This document shows, one piece after another, positions 18,487 to 30,647 of a stretch of 64,000 bases of DNA (positions are counted from its first letter, which is position 1; every line of letters starts with the position of its first letter). Both the position numbers and the translations under genes were made by a program. The notes below the pieces were generated by a model that saw only the letters and a list, made by a program, of their open reading frames with translations, was not told where the DNA came from and did no database searches. This DNA comes from Marinobacter confluentis. Its GTDB lineage: Bacteria; Pseudomonadota; Gammaproteobacteria; Pseudomonadales; Oleiphilaceae. The stretch is taken from the NCBI RefSeq assembly GCF_004785685.1, contig NZ_SRPF01000003.1:372001-436000 (forward strand), read 5' to 3'.

Positions 18487-19488
18487 ATGAGACACCTCCG
18501 ACACACTGCCCTGCTAACCATCACAACATTTTTTATTATCGGTTGTGGGCCAGACTCACCTTCGGACTCGAAAAGACTCAATCCTGCCGCCTCGGTTTCA
18601 ACAAGCTTTGAAAGTTTCACCGTCGAAGATCATGGCGGTATGCCGTTTCTATCCAGAACCATTTTTTTTGATTTCTATCAGGGACTCGAAGCTGCGGAGG
18701 GAGAAGATGACAAGGGGCTCGCTTCACAGTTGCGGACCCGCCTCAATGTCCTTATGGGCCTCACCCAGAGTGATGAAGACCCCACAACCTACGTGGCCGC
18801 AAGAAATCCATTCGACCTGCTTCACTATCTGATTAACACAGATCAAATCGCTACCTTCAACGATGGTAAGCGCTTGATGCGTGACAGTCTGGAAAGTGGC
18901 AGTCCCGAGAATTACAACACACCAGCAAACAACGCAATCATCCGCTTCACGGAACTGGCAGGTGAAGATGGTTCAGGCCCGGGGCCCGACCAGGTATGGA
19001 TTTATCCTCTACTGGACTGGAAAACCAACTTTTCGCAGCTTGAGCCTCGCACAAGCGTAGTCTTCCGGTCCGCACAGTTTATTGCACGCCCTCCTGAAGA
19101 GGACGACGAGAACCCTGCCGAAATCCAGAGCGCGTTCTGGAGCGGGCGTTTCGATGGCGACAATTTTTCAGCAACCGGCTACAACAGACCGAACGCTTCC
19201 AACTTCAACGCAACGGGCAGAAACTTCGGTAACGTGGATTTTTTCAAGATACTGACAGGCTCCGAATATGACACCTTGTTCCTGAACGAAACATCCGGGA
19301 TTACTATCGAAGGAGAGGAGCCCGTATTCATCTGCGCCCAGATTGATTACAGCCGCGATGAGGTAAGAGTGGCCTACATTACTGACCCGGAGGCAGATAC
19401 ACGCGGCACCAATGCTGACCCCAGTCAATGCCCAAATGTTGGCTCAACCTTTACCTACTCATCGGAGCCAGTGACGCAACGTCAGTGA
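18487..19488 (+). CDS. Putative lipoprotein of unknown function
   Basis: A 333-aa protein I cannot place in a family. The N-terminus is a lipoprotein signal peptide with FFIIGC as lipobox (Cys at about 20). The rest is soluble, acidic, and rich in Asn, Asp and aromatic residues (GYNRPNASNFNATGRNFGNV), with few Lys. Two cysteines in the second half (FICAQ and PSQCPN) could form a disulfide. It diverges from the hybrid kinase, with 96 bp between them, and converges on a small gene. No neighbour points to its role. Confidence 0.75.
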   Translation: MRHLRHTALLTITTFFIIGCGPDSPSDSKRLNPAASVSTSFESFTVEDHGGMPFLSRTIFFDFYQGLEAAEGEDDKGLASQLRTRLNVLMGLTQSDEDPTTYVAARNPFDLLHYLINTDQIATFNDGKRLMRDSLESGSPENYNTPANNAIIRFTELAGEDGSGPGPDQVWIYPLLDWKTNFSQLEPRTSVVFRSAQFIARPPEEDDENPAEIQSAFWSGRFDGDNFSATGYNRPNASNFNATGRNFGNVDFFKILTGSEYDTLFLNETSGITIEGEEPVFICAQIDYSRDEVRVAYITDPEADTRGTNADPSQCPNVGSTFTYSSEPVTQRQ

Positions 19489-19739
19489 GCAGCCAGATCC
19501 TGCAGGTCCCAGTTTTTGAGAAAACCACGCTTGCGGTCGATCATGCGCTCATAGGCTGAGATCATGATGGCGGCGTGGGGGGCGCGGGTAAGGCGCAGGG
19601 TTTCGATTCGACGCTCCAGGCGCTCGACTTCGCTGCTGATCTGCTGACGTACATGGGACCGGACGCTGTCGTGCTGGTCCAGTCTCACGGAGCGGTTGTC
19701 TTTCGGAGGGGCTGCTGCAGAAAGGCTGTTCTTGTTCAT
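19482..19739 (-). CDS. Small unknown protein, 85 aa
   Basis: A soluble, charged protein with a helical middle (QQISSEVERLERRIETLRLT) and a basic end (YERMIDRKRGFLKNWDLQDL). I do not recognise the family. GGAAGAG precedes ATG 19739 (MNKNSLSAAAP). An upstream in-frame extension to 19892 is not supported. Its stop overlaps the 3' end of the lipoprotein gene by 7 bp, tail to tail. Confidence 0.65.
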   Translation of the reverse strand: MNKNSLSAAAPPKDNRSVRLDQHDSVRSHVRQQISSEVERLERRIETLRLTRAPHAAIMISAYERMIDRKRGFLKNWDLQDLAAH

Positions 19740-19999
19740 GATCGTTCTCTTCCATTGAGTCTGTTGATCAAATCTGGAAACGGCAGATCCGTCCCTTTTG
19801 CCGCTTATTTTGCAGATAGTGCCCAACTGTCGGACAAACTGCAATAAAAATGAATAAGGTTTCACCTTTTCGCGGTGACAAAGACCGGCCATTTAACTCG
19901 AAGACGCTTCATTGGCTGCTATAGTTCCATCAGTACAGTCATTTGTTGATATTTGAAGACCCATTTCTGATTGGCTCGTCAATCGCCGGGATATCCGAT

Positions 20000-20344
20000 A
20001 TGCGCCAGACCTCCGTTGCCGACACCCTGAGAGAATACCAGTCCCTACTGGAACTGCTTGATGACGCCTACTGGGAGGCCAGCAGCATTCAGCACAAGGA
20101 CATGCTCTACGACATTATCAGTATTCTCAGCCAGGAAGTGGCCGAGATGAACAAGCTCAGCGTGATGGACCACCACTACCCCTACGAGGTGATCACCGAG
20201 GGCATCCGGCGGGTTGTACCAAAACTGGAGCGGCTGGACGAACAGCGCGAAGACGTGATCCAGCGCACCCAGACACTGACCGACTTCCGCGACATACTGT
20301 CGTCAGTACTGGGGATTCTTGAGGGGCAGTTGCAGACCCTGTAA
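20000..20344 (+). CDS. Unknown helical protein, 114 aa
   Basis: A soluble protein that looks almost entirely alpha-helical, with long amphipathic stretches (YQSLLELLDDAYWEASSIQH and VVPKLERLDEQREDVIQRTQ) suggestive of a helical bundle or coiled coil. I know no function. ATG 20000 (MRQTSVADTL) is preferred; TTG 19943 would add 19 residues. It converges with the serine hydrolase gene, whose stop lies 4 bp further on. Confidence 0.6.
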   Translation: MRQTSVADTLREYQSLLELLDDAYWEASSIQHKDMLYDIISILSQEVAEMNKLSVMDHHYPYEVITEGIRRVVPKLERLDEQREDVIQRTQTLTDFRDILSSVLGILEGQLQTL

Positions 20345-20348
20345 GCCG

Positions 20349-21638
20349 TCAGGCGGCGATCAGCGGCCGCTGGCCTTCAGGGATCAGCGGAAAGCGGTCA
20401 CATACGGTGTAGACAAAGCGGGCCAGCGCCGGAAGATGATGTCCGAAGATGGGAATGCCGGTATTCAGCAGGCTGACCGAAATGTCACGCGCCGGGTCCG
20501 CCCAACACAGTTTGTTAATAAGGCCGACATGGCCAAACGCCTGACCGCTTCGTTGACCCCAGAGCCCGACCGGGTTGCTGCCCAGCATCATGCCGGCACT
20601 GAAGCGCATCGGAATCATCATGGTACGGTCGATCTGCAGTGACCCGAATTGCTGGATCGCCCGCCGAACCGTCAGCTCACTGCAGACACGTCGGCCCTCC
20701 CAGATTCCACCGTTAAGCATCATCTGGAAAAAGCGGCCCATTTCCTCGGCGGTGCCGCACAGGTTGCCCGCAGGAATCACTGCTTCCTGAAAGCGTGGAT
20801 CGTTCACCACGGTTTCCACGGTGTTGATATCACCGCCCAGGGCTCGACGGACAATCCAGCTGAGGGGAAACCTTGGGGTGGGGCCGGTGGCGTAGTTTTC
20901 TGCCAGCTCATCAACGTGTTCCGGGCTGATACCGTAGGTGAACCAGCGCATCCCCATGGGTTTTCTCAGATAGCGGTCAATGTAGGCTTCGATGGTGTCG
21001 CCGGTCACTTTCTCCAATACCCGCTGCAGCACAAAGCCACCGGTAACGGCATGGTAGGCCACTTTCGCGCCGTCGACCTCGACCGGTTTGGCCTCACACA
21101 GCAGACGCCAGATTTCATCACGGCTCCACAACACGTCGATGGGCGTTTCCCGGGGGATGGCGGGAATACCCCCTCGGTGGGAAAGAATCTGGTGAACGGT
21201 GATGGTGGCCTTGCCGTTCTGGGCAAATTCCGGGCAGTAATAGGACACCGGGTCCATGAGATTGACCAGCCCCTGCTCAACCAGCATGTGGATCAGCAGG
21301 GCGGTTACCGCCTTTGATGCCGAGAAATAGCAGATGGGTGTGTCGGTGGTCATCGCAATTTTCGGGGTTTCTGGCGAATCCTGGGGGCCGTTGCCACTGG
21401 CATGGCCCAGGGCGCGATGGATGACCTGTTCACCGCGGTGCCGCAGCGACAGCTGGAGGCCCGGGTAGACACCCGTACGGTAAAGGCGCTCTACGCTTTT
21501 CCAGACATCGTCGACCACTTTCTGGCTGACACCCGCCAGCTCCGGCTTCTCGCCGGCCGCATCCCGATAGGTCACGGTAGAGAGATCGGCGGGAATAACT
21601 GAGGTGTGCAGGGCACGGCGAGCAATTCGATTCATCAT
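20349..21638 (-). CDS. Class C beta-lactamase-fold serine hydrolase (EstB-like)
   Basis: A 429-aa probable esterase or peptidase. The nucleophile Ser-X-X-Lys is in YFSASKAVTALL, the second-motif Tyr is probably in KVAYHAVTGGF, and FGHVGLINK supplies the H-x-G motif. There is no clear signal peptide, which points away from a true secreted beta-lactamase. Its ATG follows the stop codon of the upstream diguanylate cyclase with no gap, so the two are translationally coupled. The substrate is unknown. Confidence 0.82.
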   Translation of the reverse strand: MMNRIARRALHTSVIPADLSTVTYRDAAGEKPELAGVSQKVVDDVWKSVERLYRTGVYPGLQLSLRHRGEQVIHRALGHASGNGPQDSPETPKIAMTTDTPICYFSASKAVTALLIHMLVEQGLVNLMDPVSYYCPEFAQNGKATITVHQILSHRGGIPAIPRETPIDVLWSRDEIWRLLCEAKPVEVDGAKVAYHAVTGGFVLQRVLEKVTGDTIEAYIDRYLRKPMGMRWFTYGISPEHVDELAENYATGPTPRFPLSWIVRRALGGDINTVETVVNDPRFQEAVIPAGNLCGTAEEMGRFFQMMLNGGIWEGRRVCSELTVRRAIQQFGSLQIDRTMMIPMRFSAGMMLGSNPVGLWGQRSGQAFGHVGLINKLCWADPARDISVSLLNTGIPIFGHHLPALARFVYTVCDRFPLIPEGQRPLIAA

Positions 21639-23240
21639 TCAGCCTTCATGATTTTTTTTGGAAGTATGGTCCGGGTTGACCGCTGATGCTACTACAACCC
21701 GGTTGCGTCCGGATGCTTTGGCTTGATACATGGCCTGATCGGCAGCGGCGATCAGGCTTGAGGCGTCGTCTCCATGGTCCGGGTAGATCGCCACGCCCAC
21801 GCTCATGGTCAGGTTGACCTCACGGCCATCCCCAAGTTGCTGGGGCGACGAGGCAACCAGCTCCCGCAGGCGTTCGGCACTCTGTGAGGCTTCGGTGGCG
21901 TCCATCTCTGGTAACACCACCACAAATTCTTCGCCGCCGAAACGGCTGACCAGGTCCACCTGCCGGACCCGCGAGGACAGCAGTTCACTGAAACCCCGCA
22001 GCACCGTGTCCCCTGCCGCATGGCCCAGCTGGTCATTCACCTGCTTGAAGTGGTCAAGATCAATCCACAGTAGTGCAAGCGAACGGCCATAGCGCCTGGC
22101 CCGGACGATTTCGTCGTCCAGCAGCCGCGTCGCCTCCCGACGGTCCAGCAAACCCGTCAGCGCGTCCCGGGTAGCCATTTCCGACAGTTCATCTTCCAGC
22201 TTCTTGCGGTCAGTGATGTCGATGATAATCCCTTCCAGCACCAGCTCGTCCTCATCAACCACGGCCCGTCCGCGCTCCCAGACCCAGATCTGCTGGCCAT
22301 CCTTGTGGTCAATCGGGTATTCCAGTGAAAAGGGTTCAGCACTGCCAATAGCGGACTCGACCTCGCTCATCAGGCGATCATTTTCACCGCCATGGATCAG
22401 GCTGGCATAGCTGACCACCCGGTTATCCACCAGTTCATCCGGCTGGTAGCCGGTCAGATCCTGGCAGCCGCTGGAGACAAACTTCATGGTCCAGTGCTCG
22501 TCGTAAAGACACCGATAGGCCATGCCGGGAAGATTATCCATCAATGTAACCAGTTGGCGGTCCCGGCGCCGGATCAGGTTTTCAGCAGCGCGGATGTCAG
22601 TCACGTCCTGACCAATGGCAATGGTGCCGGCAGACTCACCCTCAACGCTCCCGAGGCTGCTGGTATACCAGGAAATGACCCGTTCCTGGCCCTGCTTGGT
22701 GATGATGGTGGTTTCAAACCCGGCCAGTGCGTCTTCATCCCTGAGCACTTCCGCCACTTTGGCAAGTATCTGGTTCCGTACATCGGGGTCCGGATACATC
22801 AGTTCCCAGACACCATCGGAATGCATCACTTCGTCCCGGCTGTAACCGGTAATCTCCTCTGCGGCCCTGTTCCACAGAACGATACGGCCGTTGGAATCCA
22901 GAACATTGATCCAGACGCTGGCCTGATCAATGACCTTCTCCCGGAAACGGTTCAGCCGCAGGATCTCATCTCGCTGGCGGGCGTGCAGCGACAACAGCGT
23001 TCGGTCCTTGCTGAGCTGGCGGTAAATAAGGGCAAACAGAACCAGGCCGGTGACCAGCACGAACAGCCCACCCTTGTAGGTCTGGGCCATTTTCAGGGCC
23101 TGCGGGTCCACAAACCAGCGTGCCACCATGGCGTCGGAAAACGTAATCCACAGCCAGCCGAACACCAGATAGAGCAGGGCAATCCAGAGTGCGCGCCTGA
23201 CCGGTGCGCTGCGGGCTTTGAGTCGTTCCATCTGCACCAT
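21639..23240 (-). CDS. Membrane diguanylate cyclase with PAS domains
   Basis: A 533-aa protein. Two N-terminal membrane helices (about 17-38 and 55-75) are followed by two PAS domains (about 105-220 and 230-350, with WNRAAEEITGYSRDEV and a second QDLTGYQPDELV) and a C-terminal GGDEF domain. The active site is intact (RFGGEEF), and RQVD sits five residues before it, as the inhibitory I-site requires. It should make cyclic di-GMP in response to a redox or small-molecule cue. ATG 23231 is an alternative start. It is directly coupled to the serine hydrolase. Confidence 0.92.
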   Translation of the reverse strand: MVQMERLKARSAPVRRALWIALLYLVFGWLWITFSDAMVARWFVDPQALKMAQTYKGGLFVLVTGLVLFALIYRQLSKDRTLLSLHARQRDEILRLNRFREKVIDQASVWINVLDSNGRIVLWNRAAEEITGYSRDEVMHSDGVWELMYPDPDVRNQILAKVAEVLRDEDALAGFETTIITKQGQERVISWYTSSLGSVEGESAGTIAIGQDVTDIRAAENLIRRRDRQLVTLMDNLPGMAYRCLYDEHWTMKFVSSGCQDLTGYQPDELVDNRVVSYASLIHGGENDRLMSEVESAIGSAEPFSLEYPIDHKDGQQIWVWERGRAVVDEDELVLEGIIIDITDRKKLEDELSEMATRDALTGLLDRREATRLLDDEIVRARRYGRSLALLWIDLDHFKQVNDQLGHAAGDTVLRGFSELLSSRVRQVDLVSRFGGEEFVVVLPEMDATEASQSAERLRELVASSPQQLGDGREVNLTMSVGVAIYPDHGDDASSLIAAADQAMYQAKASGRNRVVVASAVNPDHTSKKNHEG

Positions 23241-23331
23241 CCGTGATTAAAGGTATGAACCTGCGTTCCGTTGTTTTTCTGCGTTAAGCTTAGCTCAAAG
23301 TCTGGCAGATGTGACCTGAAGGAGACGCCAT

Positions 23332-23802
23332 TTGACCCCGGGAATCAAAGCCGCGGAGCGCGCGGGCATTGCCTATACCCTACACGATTACCAGCACGAT
23401 CCAGAAACGGAATCCTTCGGCCTGGAAGCAGCTGAAAAACTGGAGGTAGACGCCAGCCGCGTGTTCAAGACGCTGGTGGCTAATCTGGATGGAAAAGAAC
23501 TGATTGTCGGCATGGTGCCGGTGGACGCCATGCTTAGCCTGAAAGAACTGGCCAAGGCGGCCAGAGGCAAAAAAGCGGTGATGGCAGACCGGCAAACGGT
23601 GGAGCGCAGTACCGGATACGTGCTCGGGGGCGTGAGTGCGCTGGGTCAGAAAAAACGCCTGCGAACGTTTATCGATGAGTCTGCGAACAGCTTCGAAACC
23701 CTGTTTATCAGTGCCGGCCGGCGCGGGCTGGAAATCGAGCTCGCGCCGGCGGATCTGGCTGCTGTTACCGGGGGCAGGTTTGCACCCCTGAAACAGCGGT
23801 AG
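23332..23802 (+). CDS. ybaK: Cys-tRNA(Pro)/Cys-tRNA(Cys) deacylase, YbaK type
   Basis: A 156-aa YbaK/EbsC editing protein that hydrolyses misacylated Cys-tRNA(Pro). Typical parts are FKTLVANLDGKELIVGMVPV, GKKAVMADRQTVERSTGYVLGG in the middle and the final ADLAAVTGGRFAPL. Its length fits the family. The start is TTG 23332, set by AAGGAG 7 nt upstream (23319-23324); no ATG fits. It converges on the isocitrate dehydrogenase gene. Confidence 0.92.
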   Translation: MTPGIKAAERAGIAYTLHDYQHDPETESFGLEAAEKLEVDASRVFKTLVANLDGKELIVGMVPVDAMLSLKELAKAARGKKAVMADRQTVERSTGYVLGGVSALGQKKRLRTFIDESANSFETLFISAGRRGLEIELAPADLAAVTGGRFAPLKQR

Positions 23803-23808
23803 GCAGGA

Positions 23809-26052
23809 TTATTTAACCGAGGCTCTGGCGTCGGCCAGAATCGAGTTAAACGTCTCACTGGGCTGCATGATTTTGCAGACCTTTTCCGCAGGCGGGTGGT
23901 AATAGCCACCGATATCCGCGGGGTGGCCCTGAATCACGCTCATTTCTTCCAGAATCTTGTCCTTGTTATCTTCCAGCTGCTTTGACAGCTTCGCGAAAAA
24001 GTTCTGAAGATCCTTGTCGCTGTCCTGCTTCGCCAGTTCTTCCGCCCAGTAGCGGGCCAGATGGAAATGGCTACCGCGGTTGTCCAGTTCGCCAGTGTTG
24101 CGCGATGGCGACTGGTTGTTCTCCAGCAGCCGCTCGGTGGCCTTGTCCAGAGTCACACCCAGCAGGCGTGCGCGCTCGTTGTTCTGTTTCTCACCCAGCT
24201 CTTCCAGGGATACCGCCGTGGCCAGGAATTCACCCAGAGAATCCCAGCGCAGGTGGTTCTCTTCAATCAGCTGCTGCACATGCTTGGGCGCTGAACCGCC
24301 GGCACCTGTTTCATACAGACCACCGCCGTTGAGCAGCGGCACGATGGACAGCATCTTGGCACTGGTACCCAGTTCCAGAATCGGGAACAGGTCGGTGAGG
24401 TAGTCCCGCAGCACGTTGCCGGTCACGGAAATGGTGTCCAGACCGCGGATCAGGCGCTCCATGGTCCAGCGGATGGCGCGAACCGGCGACTTGATCAGGA
24501 TTTCCAGGCCTTCGGTATCGTGCTCCTTCAGGTACATTTCAACTTTCTTGATCAGTTCCGCATCGTGCGGGCGCTCGTCGTCCAGCCAGAACAGCGCGGG
24601 CATGCCGGTGGCGCGGGCACGATTGACCGCCAGCTTGACCCAGTCACGGATCGGCAGGTCTTTGGTCTGGCAGGCGCGCCAGATATCGCCTTTCTCAACC
24701 TTGTGCTCGGTCAGCACGGTGCCGTCTTCGGCAATGATACGGACAATGCCGTCTTCCTTGATTTCAAAGGTCTTGTCGTGGGAGCCGTATTCTTCAGCTT
24801 TCTGCGCCATCAGGCCCACGTTCGGCACCGTGCCCATGGTGGTCGGGTCGAAGGCACCGTGAGTCTTACAGAAGTTGATCACTTCCTGATAGATGGTGGC
24901 GTAGGTGGACTCCGGCATGACGGCCTTGGTGTCCTTGAGCTTGTTGTCCCGGGCCCACATCTTGCCGGAGTTACGGATCATCGCGGGCATGGAGGCGTCC
25001 ACGATCACGTCACTGGGCACGTGCAGGTTGGTGATGCCTTTGACCGAGTCCACCATGGCAATTTCCGGGCGGTGCTCGTAGCAGGCGTGGAGATCTTCCA
25101 GGATCTGTTCCTGCTTGGATTCCGGCAGTTGCTTGATCTTTTCGGTGACGCTGGAAAGGCCGTTGTTCGCATTCACGCCCAGCTCGTCAAACAGTTCGCC
25201 GTACTTGTCGAACAGCTCCTTGTAGAAGATCTTCACCGCGTGGCCGAAGACGATCGGGTGGGAGATTTTCATCATGGTGGCTTTGACGTGCAGCGAGAAC
25301 ATCACGCCGGTTTTCTCGCAGTCCTCGATGCAGTCTTCAAAGAACTTGCGCAGGGCCTTGCAGCTCATGAACATGCCGTCGAGCACTTCGCCTTCCTGCA
25401 GCGGCAGTTCGCTTTTTAGTACCGTCTGTTTGCCGCTGGCATTTTCAAAAACGATGCGGGCGTTGGTGGCCTTGTCGAGGGTCAGCGACTGCTCGTTGGA
25501 GTAGAAATCGCCGCCGCGCATGTGGGCGACGTGGGTACGTGATGCCGGGCTCCACTCACCCATGGAGTGGGGGTGCTTGCGGGCAAAGGCTTTTACCGCA
25601 GTCGGTGCACGACGATCAGAATTGCCTTCCCGCAGCACGGGGTTGACGGCGCTGCCCAACACTTTGGAGTAACGGGCGTGAATCTCGTTCTCTTCGTCGT
25701 TGCTGGGGTGTTCCTTGTACTCGGGAACCTTGTAACCCTGTTCATTCAGCTCTCTGATGGCGGCCCGCAACTGGGGGATGGACGCACTGATGTTGGGAAG
25801 CTTGATGATGTTGGCTTCCGGGTCCTTGGTGTATTCGCCCAGTTCTTTCAGGTCGTCGGGCACCCGCTGGTTTTCTTCCAGGTAATCGGGAAACAAGGCC
25901 AGAATGCGCGCCGCCAGCGAGATGTCGCTGGTGCCGAATTCAATACCGGCGGGCTTGGCGTATGTTTCCAGGATAGGGAGCAGTGACCGGGTGGCGAGAG
26001 CGGGTGCTTCGTCGGTCAGGGTGTAGATGATCTTGGCTTTGGAAGATGTCAT
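23809..26052 (-). CDS. icd: Monomeric NADP-dependent isocitrate dehydrogenase
   Basis: A 747-aa TCA-cycle enzyme of the monomeric Idh-II class, which converts isocitrate to 2-oxoglutarate and makes NADPH. The length is as expected for the class. Recognisable parts are [19 protein letters not shown] at the start, [18 protein letters not shown] in the middle, [10 protein letters not shown] and [14 protein letters not shown] 26052 (MTSSKAK) is chosen over 26091 because AGGACG precedes it. A 429-bp gap with repeats separates it from the next gene upstream. Confidence 0.96.
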   Translation of the reverse strand: MTSSKAKIIYTLTDEAPALATRSLLPILETYAKPAGIEFGTSDISLAARILALFPDYLEENQRVPDDLKELGEYTKDPEANIIKLPNISASIPQLRAAIRELNEQGYKVPEYKEHPSNDEENEIHARYSKVLGSAVNPVLREGNSDRRAPTAVKAFARKHPHSMGEWSPASRTHVAHMRGGDFYSNEQSLTLDKATNARIVFENASGKQTVLKSELPLQEGEVLDGMFMSCKALRKFFEDCIEDCEKTGVMFSLHVKATMMKISHPIVFGHAVKIFYKELFDKYGELFDELGVNANNGLSSVTEKIKQLPESKQEQILEDLHACYEHRPEIAMVDSVKGITNLHVPSDVIVDASMPAMIRNSGKMWARDNKLKDTKAVMPESTYATIYQEVINFCKTHGAFDPTTMGTVPNVGLMAQKAEEYGSHDKTFEIKEDGIVRIIAEDGTVLTEHKVEKGDIWRACQTKDLPIRDWVKLAVNRARATGMPALFWLDDERPHDAELIKKVEMYLKEHDTEGLEILIKSPVRAIRWTMERLIRGLDTISVTGNVLRDYLTDLFPILELGTSAKMLSIVPLLNGGGLYETGAGGSAPKHVQQLIEENHLRWDSLGEFLATAVSLEELGEKQNNERARLLGVTLDKATERLLENNQSPSRNTGELDNRGSHFHLARYWAEELAKQDSDKDLQNFFAKLSKQLEDNKDKILEEMSVIQGHPADIGGYYHPPAEKVCKIMQPSETFNSILADARASVK

Positions 26053-26307
26053 TTTCGTCCTCAGGCTAATAGGTGAGTTCAGGACGGCCATGGCGCGGTC
26101 AGTGGTCTTGTGAACTTCTGACTCTGCAATGACTGATTCAGAAACGTTTGATAAGGCCTCTAAGATAGCATTTTTTGCGCCTTTCGGCTTACGATTTTAG
26201 TAGAAGGACGGAGTCCAGGTTCGCTAAAAGCGATGACAGGGTGATGAAAAGGCGGGAATTTACGAAACTTTCGGGCTTTTTGGTGTTTTCCTCGCTCGGG
26301 GGCATCC

Positions 26308-26417
26308 GTGGTGGGGGAAGGTACTTCCGAAACACGCTCCTTGCGGCACATCCCTGTGGCGCTTGGGCTCCGCCATCCATGGCTCCGCACAGTTTCAGAA
26401 GTACCTTCCCCCACCAC
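26308..26417. repeat. Palindromic-arm repeat, copy 1
   Basis: Two 26-bp arms (26308-26333 and 26392-26417) are reverse complements at 25 of 26 positions and flank a 58-bp core (26334-26391). The core differs from that of copy 2 (63781-63894, opposite orientation) at only 2 of 58 positions, while the arms of the two copies differ from each other at about 9 of 26. The core contains GGCTCCGC twice, 7 bp apart. Similarity also extends somewhat into the flank (GGTGTTTTC). Nothing here encodes a transposase. Confidence 0.85.
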
Positions 26418-26442
26418 TCGATCAAACTTTCAGGGGCCTACC

Positions 26443-26475
26443 GTAGGTCGGATTAGCCGCAGGCGTAATCCGACA
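26443..26475. repeat. REP-like palindrome
   Basis: GTAGGTCGGATTAGCC followed by GCAGGCGTAATCCGACA forms an imperfect dyad (GTCGGATTA with TAATCCGAC). This is the common REP-type extragenic palindrome of proteobacteria. It lies just after the acetoacetate-CoA ligase stop, where such elements often protect or end transcripts. Confidence 0.7.
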
Positions 26476-26481
26476 AAGCAA

Positions 26482-28473
<1,992 letters not shown>

Positions 28474-28489
28474 CCGTCGCTCCTGCTGC

Positions 28490-29269
28490 TTACTGCATAT
28501 GCCAGCCGTGGCTGACCACAATGGATTGCCCGGTCAGCGCCGCCGAAGGGAAAGCGGCCAGATGCACCGCCAGTTCAGACACATCTTCCAGGGTGGTGAA
28601 CTTGCCGTCCACCGTGTTTTTGAGCATGACCTTGCTGATCACTTCGTCTTCCGAAATGCCCAGTTCCTTTGCCTGCTCCGGAATCTGCTTGTCCACCAGT
28701 GGCGTGCGCACAAAACCCGGACAGATGATGTTGCTGCGAACTCCGCGCTCCGCACCCTCTTTGGCCACAGCCCGGCACAAGCCCAGCATGCCGTGCTTGG
28801 CTGCCACATAGGGAGCCTTCAGCGGGGAGGCTTCCAGCGAATGCACCGAGCCCATGTAAAGCAGGGTGCCACCTCCGGAGGCGTACATTTCCCGCAGGGC
28901 CGCCCGGGTAACCAGGAAGGCCCCATCAAGGTGCACATTCATCACGTTGCGCCAGTCGCTGAATGCCAGTTTATGCAGCGGATCAATGTGTTGCACCCCC
29001 GCATTGGCCAGAGCGATGTCCAGACCGCCCCAGCGTTCGACAATGGCGGCGACGCCCTGGTCCACGGCCTGCTCGCTGGTCACATCCATGGCCAGCGCCA
29101 TAGCCGTTCCGCCAGCCTGTTCAATGGCATCAGCCACGGATTGGGCGCTTTCCAGCGTCAGATCAGCGACGGCTACACGAGCACCCTCGCGACCATAGTG
29201 CTCGGCGATGGCTCGACCAATTCCACGGCCAGCACCGGTAATCAGTGCAACACGGTTCTGTAAACGCAT
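28490..29269 (-). CDS. bdhA: 3-hydroxybutyrate dehydrogenase
   Basis: A 259-aa short-chain dehydrogenase that oxidises (R)-3-hydroxybutyrate to acetoacetate with NAD. The Rossmann motif is [39 protein letters not shown] (catalytic Ser, Tyr, Lys) and the final SHGWHMQ are specific for the BdhA group. Its product is the substrate of the ligase encoded next. ATG 29269 is the family start; the frame is open further upstream but without homologous sequence. Confidence 0.94.
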   Translation of the reverse strand: MRLQNRVALITGAGRGIGRAIAEHYGREGARVAVADLTLESAQSVADAIEQAGGTAMALAMDVTSEQAVDQGVAAIVERWGGLDIALANAGVQHIDPLHKLAFSDWRNVMNVHLDGAFLVTRAALREMYASGGGTLLYMGSVHSLEASPLKAPYVAAKHGMLGLCRAVAKEGAERGVRSNIICPGFVRTPLVDKQIPEQAKELGISEDEVISKVMLKNTVDGKFTTLEDVSELAVHLAAFPSAALTGQSIVVSHGWHMQ

Positions 29270-29282
29270 TATTGTTATCTCC

Positions 29283-30647
29283 TCAGTCGTACGCCACGCC
29301 GGGCAGCCAGGTCGCAATTTCAGGCACCAGGAATACAATCGCCAGTCCGACCAGTTGAATGATGATGAACGGAACAACGCCCCGATAGATATCCAGCACG
29401 TCGATTTCCGGCGGTGCCACACCCTTGATATAGAACAGCGCAAAGCCCACCGGCGGCGTCAGGAAGGACGTCTGCAGACACATGGCAAACAGTATGGTGA
29501 ACCACACCAGGTCAAACCCGAGGGTCTGGACCACGGGCGCTACCAACGGAAGGATGATCAGGGTGATCTCCACCCAGTCCAGGAAGAAACCCAGCAGGAA
29601 TACCGCAAACAGAATGGTGAGCACCACGCCATAGGGCCCGAAGGGCAACCCCAGCAACGCCTCTTCAATGACCTGGTCGCCACCCAACCCGCGCAGCACC
29701 ACCGAAAACGCCGTCGCGCCCAGGAAAATGGCAAAAATGAACGCCGCTGTGCGGGTTGTCTGCTGCATTGAGGAGTTGAGCACTTTCAGGTTCAGCCGCC
29801 CTGCCATCAGGGCCAGCAACAGTGCACCCAGGGCGCCAACACCGGAGGCCTCCGTTGGTGTGGCTATTCCCGCGAAAATGGAACCAAGAACACCCAGAAT
29901 CAGCGCGGCCGTGGGCACCACTGCCTTTGCCACTTCCCAGACAATGCTCCAGGAGACTTTCAAAGTACCCTCAGGCACCGGCGCAATATGCGGCTGCAGC
30001 ATCGGCCGGATAATGGCATAGGCCACATACATGGCACCCAGCATCAGGCCGGGAAAGAAGGCCCCCATGAACAGATCCCCGACCGACGCCTCCGGTACGG
30101 CCAGTCGGTCAGCCATCAGCACCAGCATGATAGAAGGCGGAATCAGGATACCCAGGGTCCCAGTGGCACAGGCGGTGCCCACGGCAAATCCCTTGTCGTA
30201 CTTGTTCTCCATCATCACCGGCAGGGACAGCATGCCCAGAAGCACCACCGAGGCACCGATGATGCCGGTTGTTGCTGCCAGCAGGACGCCGATAACAATC
30301 ACCGTCACCGCATAGCCACCGCGGACAGCCCCGAAGAGTTTGACCATGGCGTTCATCAGTCGTTCGGCGACGCCGGACTGATCAAGCATGATGCCCATGA
30401 AGATGAACATGGGCAGGGCGACAAGGGTTTCGCTACTTACAACCTTCCATACCCGCTCGGGCACCAGCCCCATGGATGAGGGGTAATCAAACCAGAGATT
30501 GGCGCCAAAATTCTCGACGGCGACAACACCGACAAGTGTCCAGATGACTGCAGTGCCCCCCAGTACCCAGGCAACCGGGAAACCGGTCATCAACAGGGCC
30601 CCGAACGTCAGGAACATGCCGATTACAAACAGGGTTTCGAGTTCCAT
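29283..30647 (-). CDS. dctM: TRAP transporter large permease (DctM type)
   Basis: A 454-aa membrane protein with hydrophobic helices throughout, the ion-coupled translocation subunit of a TRAP transporter. Family parts are [42 protein letters not shown] and [15 protein letters not shown]. It overlaps the small permease by 1 bp. Together with DctP it probably imports 3-hydroxybutyrate or acetoacetate, judged only from the catabolic genes downstream. Confidence 0.93.
   Translation of the reverse strand: MELETLFVIGMFLTFGALLMTGFPVAWVLGGTAVIWTLVGVVAVENFGANLWFDYPSSMGLVPERVWKVVSSETLVALPMFIFMGIMLDQSGVAERLMNAMVKLFGAVRGGYAVTVIVIGVLLAATTGIIGASVVLLGMLSLPVMMENKYDKGFAVGTACATGTLGILIPPSIMLVLMADRLAVPEASVGDLFMGAFFPGLMLGAMYVAYAIIRPMLQPHIAPVPEGTLKVSWSIVWEVAKAVVPTAALILGVLGSIFAGIATPTEASGVGALGALLLALMAGRLNLKVLNSSMQQTTRTAAFIFAIFLGATAFSVVLRGLGGDQVIEEALLGLPFGPYGVVLTILFAVFLLGFFLDWVEITLIILPLVAPVVQTLGFDLVWFTILFAMCLQTSFLTPPVGFALFYIKGVAPPEIDVLDIYRGVVPFIIIQLVGLAIVFLVPEIATWLPGVAYD

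Noticed and set aside
18487..19488. The unknown lipoprotein as recently transferred DNA
   Set aside because: Its make-up looks slightly different from its neighbours, but there are no mobility genes, repeats or tRNA at its borders.
24520..25419. A 299-aa open frame on the + strand
   Set aside because: It is antisense to isocitrate dehydrogenase and has the composition of a complement of coding DNA.
26160..26456. Overlapping reading frames of 78-93 aa on both strands
   Set aside because: They are translations of the palindromic repeat; the same peptide phrases recur at 63660-63935 from copy 2, with no ribosome sites.
26443..26475. Possible CRISPR repeat
   Set aside because: Only one unit is present, with no spacers; it fits a REP palindrome.
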